Assembly (NCBI GenBank): GCA_037976565.1
Contig: CP137679.1
Span: 4,803,710 to 4,867,709 of the forward strand
Direction: 5' to 3'
From: Mesocentrotus franciscanus
Lineage: Eukaryota; Echinodermata; Echinoidea; Camarodonta; Strongylocentrotidae
DNA: 64,000 bases
The notes beneath the pieces were generated by a model, which did not search any database, had not been told where the DNA came from, and saw only the letters and a program-made list of their open reading frames with translations. Both the position numbers and the translations under genes were made by a program. Positions within the stretch are counted from its first letter, which is position 1, and each line of letters begins with the position of its first letter. Below, in pieces: positions 34,001 through 46,000 of this stretch.

Positions 34001-37000
34001 ACTTTTTGAGCTCCGCGAAGAGAGCCCATCCTCGTCATCATCATCATGATTACGCATTCTTGAATACCTGCTCTCCTCTGGTATTGGTGGAGGGTTGCGG
34101 TTTGCCTCCACCATCTTGGTTCTTAGCTGATTGACTTCATCCTGGAGGGCTCGTAAGGCATCACTCCTCACGCTGCTCCTGGTGACATCAGACCTTCCAT
34201 CAAACTCTTGTTGCTGTTGCCTTGGTGGTGATTCCCTAGGCCTTCTTGGCGGTTCTGTCCTTTGATGGTGTACCCTTTGAGGTGCAGATACCCTGCTGTT
34301 CTGGTGATTAGCACTTCTGCTCAAGTACTGGCTACCAAGAGGGATGCCCTGGTCATTTGAGGAATGTCTGCTTTGCTGTGCTGGAGGAGGTGGACCATAC
34401 GATCTCTGTTCCCTCTGCTTTAGGGGTGATGGTGCTGCATTAGGCTGACTGAATACTGATCTTGGATCTGAAAACATACATTTAATGAGAGTATGATTTT
34501 TGACAAGATTCTGACATAAAACTCTGTTGTTTTGGTTTCTATATTTCCATGCAATTTGGCCATCTTAAAATGATCATCTAACTATCTACTTCTTGTTTCA
34601 AAAGCATACTGCAGTTGAAATATACATGACCCTGGTACATACATACATGCACATGAATCTTCTTGTAAAATTGTAATCCATATTAATCCAGCTTTATTCA
34701 ATACTTCAAATAGATTTGTTAAGATGTAACTGCTGGTAATGATTGATGGATATTCTCTTCAATCTTCACACTCCCAAAGAAAAACACAGGATGGAAAGAA
34801 AATGCATACAAAGGACCAAGATATGTACCTTTACCTCTTCTTTGATGCTCCCGAGATGTCATCGTTTGAGGAGTTCTTTCTTTGGCTGTCTTACTCCCAC
34901 CAGAGTAAACAGAATCTTGGGTCTCACGAGGCATAACTTCTGGCTTTTTTCCCCTGGCTCTTTTACCCCGTCCAGAATAAACAGAATCATCCTCCTCAGG
35001 CACAGCCTGGTGCCTCAGTGGGACTGGTTCATTACTTCTGAGGGATGTTTTCATGCTCCCCTTTTGAGACTCATGAGAAGGTAACCTGGAATCTCTTGTG
35101 GGAACTATTTTAGGTATTTCAGAATGTGGTGGCAACCTGTAAATAAAAGAAAAAAGAAATACATATATGTGAGATTTACATGTATACACCGATTTCATTG
35201 CCTTTCCTAGTGCATTAATATCAGATTATGAAGTATAAAGAATTAATTCATAATTGACAGGGGAAATAGATCAATCATAAAATCCCCATCACAGAAACAA
35301 ACATCTGTGCCCAGTTTCTTGTCCTCATGTCTAAGCATTTGGTCTGGAGGGATTGTTTATTGCTCTCTCCGAGGAAACCAATGCCCCCCCCCCCCAGACG
35401 GACAGAGAGACAGACAAACAATCAAACAAATATTCAACAACAAACCTCTGAGCTCTGTTCCTTGTCCGTGTGTCTGAGCCTCTGGTCTGAAGGGACTGCC
35501 TACTGCTCTCCGATCCAAGGAAACCACTGTCTCCCTCAGGCTCTAGATGGGTGCCGTGGGTGCTCTTGTTGCCCCTCTGCTTCCTGGTATCACCCCCTGC
35601 ATCACCCCTGCGGTGGGAGGACCGATGGTCGGAATTAGGGCGCGGTGGGGTCTGCTTGGTGCTAGACTGTAAAAACAAATTAGACTATCATATTTATGTT
35701 CAAAATAATAATAATTATGGAGTCTTTTATAGCGCACATGTCTTGCACATTGCTCCTGGCACTCCATTATCTTTACCCTGGCGTTAGCATGGCTGCCATT
35801 TCAGTGTAACAAATGTAGATTAATGTACTGCCATAGGACATTAGTGCTGTGACAGGGATTTGAACCCTATTCCTTGTGGTTCACTATCTGCAGACTTATC
35901 CACTGGAGCACAACATCTCTACTTTATGCAATGCACATTAGATTGGAAAAAAACTTTCATGGTTCCTTTTTTTTTCAAATTCTATTTCCTACATGTATGG
36001 CTGAGCAATGCACGGTATAGGTAGATGACACTAGGAAACCTGTGTCATCATTAGCATCATCAATATCCATGAAGAATTATCCATGGCCTTTTGATCTATA
36101 TGTTCATAATATAAATTGAATAAGGTACTTGACGTAATTTCATGTTAGGAAACCCATTTCAGGGAGGGAGAGACACAGATAGATAGAGACAGACAGAGAG
36201 AAACAGAGACAGGCAGAGGAAGACAGACACAGAGAGACAGACAGACAGAGAAAGAGAGAAAGAGGGAGAGATAAAATGAGAGATACAGAGACAGACAGAC
36301 AGACAGAGGGACAGACAGATAGACACAGAGGGTTCATATCCTAAATGGTACAGAATGGAATTATATATGGAAAGAGAGGGATTACAGAAAGAAGAGTGAG
36401 ATAGGAGGAAGATAAATAGAAGAGAAAGATGAAGAAGAGGAGGAATTGATGGAGAGTCGTAAAGTTAATAGCATTATATGAAAGAGATTTGACAGACAGA
36501 GTGAAAGAGGGTAAAACTCACTTTTCCAGGGATGCTTTTCCTCCTACTGTGTACAGATGATGATGGTTGATCATGATCCGGTGACCCTAGCGATGAGATA
36601 CTCCCATCTTCAGGGGGCTGCCATTTTGGAAGCTCGTCCTGTCTTGTTCCTGTACAAGGTCATACCCATAAAATAAAATAAAATAAAATGAATTGGAGAC
36701 TCTAGTGTCACGATTTGTCAAACAATAGCGATATGGATTCTTCTGCCAAAAATGGAACTTTATCTTGAACAATCAGTCTAGAAACTGAAATTCTCAAGTA
36801 ATTTGATAGTCCTTCTAATCACTGTACTTTAAAAGAATCATATACTGTACTACATTATCTCACATTTTCTGTGCAAGAAAGTAAAGTAGCCATTAATACA
36901 CTTTACCAAATTCCAGATTTGTTTTCCCCTTTTGAATTACAAGGGGTTTGCATGGTTTAATAATCAAACTTGCTGGTGTCACTTGCATGGCCTACAAGTG

Positions 37001-40000
37001 CACAAGACGTGTAAGTGAACTTTTGGGGGTTTCGTGCGAAGCTAACCATTTTTTTCCTATTTGCAAAATTATGAAATTTGGTTGACATGGTTATCGTTAT
37101 ATCAAGTATTCATACATGTAATGTATCCATTTTCAGCTATCTTGTAAACAACCTAAGTGTATTAGTTAAAGAGCAATTGAATGTAAATATGTATATAACA
37201 ATTTTGGTATCCCGTGCGTTAAGCTATATCAGATTATTAAATGAACGTTTGTAAATTTTTTATTTAATTTGAAAATTCCATTCACCTATTTCTTGTAAAT
37301 GATCAAGGATGATTCTTGAATGATCAGTTATTTTATGGGGATACCAATTAATGTGTATTTTACCTGTTTATATGCTTGTGTATTTATCTATTTTGTTTTT
37401 GATGCTGTTATCTGTTTTATTATTACCAAACAGGGCCTCATGGAAGACCACCAAATTGGTGATATGTGCCACCCTGTATAAATATCAGAAATAAATAAAT
37501 AAATAAATAAATAATCTTTTCGTAGAAATATCTTTATTTATTCGGTTCTTGTATCTATAGTGCATACCACATTATGAAAATAACAACTCTATGCACGTCC
37601 AAAGAGCATTGGAAATTATCACCCTGGTTTTATTTCAGATTTCAAATACAGGACCGACCATTCTAAATAAGGGATAAACTTGCCAATCATAGATTTTGGG
37701 ACATCAGGCCATGTCGTTTCCCCGAACATCTATTAGAGTGACTTAAAGTGACTGGAATACCTTTGCATTACATAGCTTACATGCACATGATGTCTAAATG
37801 ATTCTCCTCTGTTTACTACAACATTTCCACATTATACAGTGTTTAATGTTTAATCGACTCATCGCTTCATAGCGGCAATATATCACTCTTGGAAAACGGT
37901 TCCTTACCTTTTGGTCTGAAGACATCAGGTGATGTTGTTTCCCTGAACGGAGAGGAATGGCTTGAAGATCCGTCCACATCCCCGTCATGATCCTCACCAT
38001 CATCGTTAAAATCCATCTCATCCTCCTCTATCATCTCAGCATCATTACCATGGAAACCTGCTCCATCTCCATTGTCCAGTTGATCCATACTCGCAAGAGC
38101 AAAGTCTGGCATGTCCTGAAGGCTCTAAAGAAAATACAAAATCAGAGATAGCATTTTGTTATAAAACCAAGCCGATATTTTTTGTAAAGATGTTTTTCGC
38201 TGATCAAGGATTAAAGGACAAATTTGCATAAAGCCCCAACCACCACCAAATATATACTTTTCAATAATCATCAATCTATTTCCACGGATCATGAACTCAT
38301 TACAGAGTATCGAAATCATCATAATATGAGAATTATATTGGGAAATTAAATGAAAATAATCGAATGAAGTGCCCCATTTTGATCAGTGTTGTCTCAAACT
38401 GCATGACATGACCCGATGATGACTCATGCTATAGTGTTTAGACGCCACGTGTGACATTTGGTGAAAATATTTTTGAATGTTGTTAAACTTTCAAACTGTA
38501 TAAGAGCATTCCCATCATACAGCAATGGCAAGTGGAAACCTGAAGTCTGATGAAAATACAAGAAAATAGGTTTGAATACCAATAAGTAAACCCTGACCTA
38601 ATTTTGACCTCTGAAAGAAAATGATGTACTCTCATTTAAGATACAAACCCTCAACCTCAATTGTTATTTAGAAATCCAAAACAAGATAAATACTGAAAAA
38701 TTAGGTTTTAATTAACTATTTTAAGGATTTTTGGTCACACAAGTGAGTAAGAGATGCCCCTTACCTTGACAAGTTGCTGAATTTCTCTGTCTCTCTCAGG
38801 GTTGGGTGGCAGCTGTTTCAAGGCATCATACCTACATGTAAAATTACCAAAAAGGAAGAAGAATGAAACTGTGTGCAAATATAACCATGGAAAAACAAAA
38901 AAAAATCATAGAATTCCTTTATTATAATTTATACCAGAATAATAAGATTTATTTATATGAGATTAACCCTAAAAGGGCAGAAGAGGGGGTGATGGACAGG
39001 GGAGGAGGAGGAGGGGAAGGAGTGGAAGAGGGGCTTTGTTCTTCTAATCTAGAAGTTCACCATACTATCTTACTCTTCGTAGATAACTAAAATGCTGTAT
39101 TTGTTCCATACACGGTGAAACAAGTACAGTTCATACAAAAAACAGAAAACAGAAAGAAAAGTGGCCTTGATAGCCAGGTTCCTTTGGTACACATTTCAAT
39201 GAAAAATGACGAAAAAGAAAAACAGAAAATGATGTCTTTATAGACAGGTGGTCTTTCTGTAGAGGTAGTCACTAAACCAGAATTCGCTGTAAAAGAACAT
39301 CAAAAAGCAAGAGTTGATGGAGGTATACCAGTGTCGCAAATTATTCAGTCAAGTGGATGTTATTCAAGCAAGATGAAGACAAAAAAAAACACTGACCTGC
39401 TTAGCAGCAAGGCATAATCTTCTTCAGGAGACTGTGTATTGCTTTGTCCTCTTGTGAGATCCACTCCATAACCATCCCCTGTTGCCATGGTAGCATCTGA
39501 TGCCTTCCTTTGGGGCGTGGCTGGCAGCTCTGGTGGGTTACTACGTAAATTCTCCTGAGGTAAGGATTGATCAAAAATGTTATGCTATTTAATAACAGGT
39601 TGGTGTAAAGGTTCAAATTGTTAAAGGGAGGGGGGGGCACTGTCAGACCTGCAATTTCTTATGAATTAATAATAACAATAATAATATTGGTTTCTTATAT
39701 AGCGCACACATCCATCTTGCAAGGTGCTCAAGGCGCTCCAACATTACCCGGCTATGCTAGGCTGCCGATTTCGGCGCTCACAGCATTCAAGGAATTCCTT
39801 CCTTCCCAATTACTAGTAACACCTGGGTGGAGAGTGGCAAGTGTAGATTAATGTCTTGCCAAAGGACATTAGTGCCGCGGCGGGACTCGAACCGCGGACC
39901 CTGTGATCCACAGTCCGACGACTTATCCACTACGCCACATCACCTCAAATGCCATAGTCTAACAAACAAGCAAGGTTGGTATTCTGAAAACTGTGTTGGC

Positions 40001-43000
40001 ATGAGAAGTATGTTAGCTAACACAATTGGTATTCCAAAACTATGTTTACAGAGTTTTCAGGTGGGAAGTTGCAGCGTGCATAAGCATAACCTTTAATATG
40101 CAAGCGTCATGCGCAGATAGTTAACATTGATTCAGTCTTCTGAAAACTGTTTTAGTCAAAAGATTGCACAGAAGTTAGCATTGAAAATAGTATTGGTCTC
40201 AAGATCCTTTCGGTATTATATACATGTGTCTATTCATAGGTGAAATGCATTAGATATTTTCTTTTCTGCATTTTTCCTATTTGGTTTCCAAGATCACTGC
40301 AATATAATTCTTTGAATCTACAATTTTTATAGTAAAAAGAAAACGCAGAACACCAAAGGACACTAGTGCTGCAGTAGGACTCGAACCGCGAACCATGTGA
40401 TCCATAGTCCAGTGAAGGATCCCCTAAACTACAGCACCTCTATTTATATGTTTGATATATTTATCTATTTCTTCATTTTTTGAAGTGATGACAGAGTATT
40501 TGGAAAAAATTCTAAAAATTCAACGAAAAATGATTTAGTTATAAATCATTACCACATTCATAATCGGTTCTTTGGTAAGTACAGGAAAAAGAAGAAAGAG
40601 GAATTACCAATGTGGAATGTGGTATGAACCGCATCTCATTTCAAGGCAATCACTCTCTTACCTGTACAATCTCTTGAAGGTCCTCCAGTCTCATCCCAAG
40701 CTGAAACAGCTCACCCTCCACCAACTTCTCTGGGTCAAAAACTGCTTGTTGACCTGTAGCTGACCCCAATCTGACCTTCAGATTGTGCTCTTCCTTAGCC
40801 TGCATGTAGTCTGCTTCTAGCTTGGCCTGACCTGACTTCAACCCCTCTAGCCCCCTCTGTTGGTCCACAGGGTTAAGGTGCTTTTCTCGTAAAAGAATCT
40901 CATATGAGTCCATCTGATAAGATATTTTTTAAAGTAAATTTACTTTTAAGATATGTAAACACATTATTTGAGATTTTTTTTATATTTAATGGAAGGGGAC
41001 ACAACTTGCGTCATTCTTACTCCATTTTCTCTAAACCACTTCCAGTTTCTTAATAATATTAATAATAACATTGGGTATTTTTATAGCGTAAATATCCACC
41101 ACGCAAAGTGGTGCTCCCATATTACCCCGGCTCTGCTAGGCTACTGATTTAGGTTCTCACAGCATTCAAGGAATCCCTTCCTAAAATTAACACCTGGGTT
41201 GGGAGTGGCAAATGTAGATTAACGTCTTTCTAAAGGTCATAAGTGCTGTGGCGGGACTGGAAACACAAATCATGTGATCCAAGGTCCGAAAACGTATCTA
41301 CTAGACCACGATTCCTCTAAAGTTCTTATCTGTTAAAGCAATACACTGTGTATGTACATGTATACATGTAGATGAATGGAACAGACCGATAACATTGCTT
41401 TAACAGTCATGCAGTACATGTACATGCAGCTTTTGTCTCGCTCCCCACATGTAATTAAATTAGCATCTCATATTCTCAGAATACATGCATATCATTGGAA
41501 TAAAGCTTTCAAGTACAGAAAACATTGTATGACCGAGCAAATATTGACAAATACTTGTAGCACTTTTAGAAATGTTCTATAAAAAAAGAAGCAATACTCC
41601 TAGTAACGCATGACACAAGGGGCAGATTTATTTTCTTAATAATTACATAAAACATATTTCAAGCTGCTGTTTTTTCTCATCAATGAGACATACTGGTACC
41701 ATAGTTCATAACCACCTCACCTTCTCCTTGTGCCCTTCAGTCTGAAACTGAAGAGCCAGTAGTTTCCCTTCAGATGCATCCGGCAAAGCCATCTGACTCT
41801 TCCCCTTATTAGAAGTGGAAGCACCCATGCTTACATTGGATGCTGAGTGCAAGTGGATTGTACTATTCCCTCCAGGGGGATGTGCCAGACTGCTACATGT
41901 AGATGATGAAAGTACACAGAGATTGATAGAGGGCGATCAGTTGAAAGGAGCATAAATAGTTTTTCACAAAACAAGGATAGATTCTACAGGTCTGTCTCTG
42001 TGTATAACTTCCATTTGAGTAAATCCCCACAGAATATTTATCACAGAGTAAGTTGATTTAACCTAAATCAATAGTCAATACTATTTGTTGTTGTTCTATG
42101 AATGCCTTCATCACAAGAGAACAAAATCTTTCATTAACTTAGATGATTCATAAAATGAAACATAGAATATGGGGGGAAAAGAGGGAGAAAAAAAGAAGAA
42201 AAACACTTGTTCTGATATTCTTTTGATGTTTGAAATTTAAAAAGAAAACTGCATTTTCAACCAGCAAAATAACTAACATTATATCCTGCATCAAACATTT
42301 ATTGGTTCTTGATTGGTTGAGAGCTCTTCACGTGACAAGAAATATTTCAACAATTTGTTGCTCTGAAAAAGTACTATTTTGGGAGTACTATTTGGGAGTT
42401 GAAAAAAAATTATAATTTTGTTTTAAATTTTAGAATATTAAAATTGTTAAAGTTTATTTTTATTTTTTTTTAATAAACTTTTGATGCAGGATAGAAAACA
42501 AATATACCCTGCCTTCTTTTCGAGGTACTGGTTAAAACTATGGGCCTTGGTGACTCCAATAGTACTATTAAAAAGTGTGCAAAACTTCACTATCAAACAG
42601 TGCAAATCCCCAAATAACGCAATATGGTCATATACATTGCACAGTATGTATAAAGAAGTTGATTAAAAGACACACTCAAATATGACTCACCCACTGCGAG
42701 ATACCACTCCTTTCTGTCCTTGTGGCAATGTTATATTCTGACCATGTTTGGCTGGTGAAGGTCTAGCATTCCCTGGTTGGCCACCCGGTGCGCCTTCATA
42801 GTACAGGTTGACCCTTGCCCCTAAACGCAAGGAATCAATGGTGTTCTCTGCTTGAGCATACTTCTGCAGGAGTTCATCATATTCCATCTGCAGCTGATCA
42901 ACAAATTCATCGCTGACCAGTCGCGATCTCGCACTCTTGTCTAGGTGCTGCATGTCAGAGGCAATGCTACTGAGGTCACTTCGTGCAGACATGTTGTCCA

Positions 43001-46000
43001 AACGCAACCTGGGGATGGTCTTTTCTGGAATCTCCCTATCATGCTTCACAGGTGACGGACTGAACTCATCTTCTTGGCGGACAAGAGTTGAATTGTGTCC
43101 CGGTGTGCTTGATCTTGGACTCACTTGCCCTACACTCTCCTGAATACTGTATTCGCTTCGATTATCGTGGCTTCTTATACTGGCACAACTACTTCTCCTA
43201 CTACTCTGTGATAATACTGACTGGGGCGTTGATGCCCTGGAAGATCTAGTTCTAAATGATTTGACACTATTGGTTTTCCTTCTACCATCAATACTTTGCT
43301 GTGAGTTTTGTTCACTGGCTGAACTCTGTTCCGAGATTGTCTTATTTTTCAGTTGTGCAGCAGTTTGAGGTCTGCTTGGCCGTCTATGAGAGGTAGCTAT
43401 AGGTTTGAAGTGCTCCACGTCTCCTCCACTGGAGTCTTTCTTACCCTCAGGACTGCTCCCTGTCCCAAAGGTCTCAACATTTACAGCAGCTGCTTGAATG
43501 ACTGTAGTGAGGCTTTCCCTGCCCTTGCGAGTGTTGTTTCCACTACTGGCAAACAAATCAGAGCCGTCTTCTGATTCCAGATGGGAGGGTTCCTCTGGCA
43601 GCTGCTCTTGACTGAGGCTGAAGAAGTCTTGCTGTGAAGACATTTGAGGAACATAGTGGCCATTGACCTCACCTCCATAATCATCCAGAGAATCATTGTC
43701 ATAGGAGTTTTCCATAAGTCTGGAGAGACTATGTTCTTTACCAGAAGGGAACTCTTGTGTGCTTCTTGGTGTGGCCTGCATATACTTCATCATGTCGTCA
43801 CTCCCGTTATGCATATTCTCTTCTCCTTCAGCTGCACCTCCAAAGCTGTGTTCACTATCAGAAACTCCATTATGTCTACCGCTCCCGCTCATGTCATAAT
43901 CATGATCGGACCTGAAATCCATATCTCCAGAGCTCCTGCGATCCATCTCGTACCCTCCATTCAGCCCTCTATTGGCCAAAACATTCCCATCCCCCAGCAG
44001 AAACCTCTCATCCATGTCAACACCTTCTGCAGAATCCTGAGACTGGTCTTTAAGGGTCCGCTCAAGATGTTCAAACTCCTGCAGCGACTGACGATGAATC
44101 GGCCTTACAAAGCCGTTTCCTATGATCTTGCCTCTCGGAGTCAGTGGCCCGATGTCTCTGTCCTCTTCTTCTTCCTGCGACTCTCGTTGTGGTTGGAAGT
44201 TGTCCTCAATATTGGTCATGGAGAAGATATTCTCACCCTGAGGCTCAGGTGAGAAGACCTCTTCTCCGTAGACGTCATCACTGACTTGACTACTATCGAC
44301 GGAAGCACTGGAAAATCTGTTCCTGAGACCTGCAGAGGGAATCAAGAACCCGCAAACAATATCAAGTCACAAGCCACAAGCCCCACAGCAAATCAAATGT
44401 CTAATGTATTAATAAACCTGAATGCCATTTCCCTGTGCTCTTATACTGCAATCCCAACAATGAACAACAGCCCCTGAGGTAGTGTGCATTAAGAAGCAAG
44501 CTCTCAAGACAGAATGGGAGACCAAAGCAGTATGTAGACTCACCGTCTTAATTTCCTTCTCTCTTCTCAATTTAATCCTGCCCTCACTCAGCGAGCTCTT
44601 GTGTTTTGTTTGTGTGATGCATGCACTTTTGAGTGATAGAAATGGCAAAGATGCTGTGTTCATTTGGTTTAGACTCTTTTGAGTCATCTTTATGCCAAGG
44701 CAATGACCTTGATTTTAAGAAATGTTCTTGCAGCTGTAAGAAAGGCAGGGGGTGTTTCACAAAGACTAAGATCGACTTTAAGTTGGACTTAACTATGGCA
44801 GGCCATTCATGCCACTGGTTGCTCTCACCATTGGTATCTCAATTATGATCTTTAGATAATATTTTTTCCATTAATAATGAACTATCAAGAAAGGTAAATT
44901 CTGTAGATTTGTGATTACGATTTGTACATCCCTTGAGAGACTAATGCCAGGAAATGGTGAGAGCAAACAGTGGCATGAACGGCCTGCCATAGTTACATGT
45001 AAGTCCAACTTAAAGTCGATCTTAGTCTTTGTGAAACACTCCCCAGGTTACATTGTGCCATGTGATTAAAAAAAATCATGATATCCTCCAAGCATGGGAC
45101 AAGAATTTGAATAAATGCAACTCACATACATGGAAGATCGATGAAACTCTAATTTTCTTACACTTGGGCAGTGAATGCAATCCAGGAATTTACTTGGCTG
45201 TGTAATTATAGTTCAATATAAAATACTAAGAAAGATCAAACATTCGAATTTGAAGGAGATTTTTCAAAAAATCAATAAACAAACTAAATTGTATGATTAA
45301 TCTTGTCAATCATGTTTTGAATGCAGTTATATTGATCATCGATTTTTAAATTGAATAGTTCCTTCCCATCCATTCTAAAGAACAAATACTGCATACAGTA
45401 TGCAAGCAGCCACTTTGACCTACATTGTACACAACAATGTATGTGAACTATTCCCAAACGGATGAGATATTCTATCAAAATTAAGCCATTTCGTAAAACA
45501 GAACAGACTGCTGTTCTTAAGCTTCTTAATGCCCCCAATGATAAATTGTCCATATACTGGCTCCTACATTTAATACTAGCATAACTGCAAATCAAACCAT
45601 GCTGTCACAGGTTTAAGAGTCAGTACAGTAGGGGGATAATTTGAGCATCCTCCACATAATCCTCTCACTCAGCAACCACATAAATATGGCTTCCTCCGAT
45701 TTCTGCCAAGATTTGGGTGCTAGGAAATAGTTGCCTAGCAACAGGATAACATACAAATTCAAGGACAATAAAGCCCTACAAGAGATTTTAATGAACACAA
45801 AAAACTTGACATATTATGTACCCCCTGTAGATTGTAATATAAACGTACATGTACATGTACATTGTACATTACAGTTGTGTTTGGTACGTGGTAAAAATCC
45901 TAAATAAGGCTGTAATGACAAAAAAGTTATTTGTTTTCAATATTGTATTATTCTTGAATAGCTTATTACAAAATGTAAGAACTACATGTAATGCATGTAC

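Noticed and set aside
39870..39945. tRNA gene suggested by A- and B-box-like sequences
   Set aside because: The same sequence recurs in eight copies with a common body and tail; it is the head of a tRNA-derived SINE and lacks a full cloverleaf.
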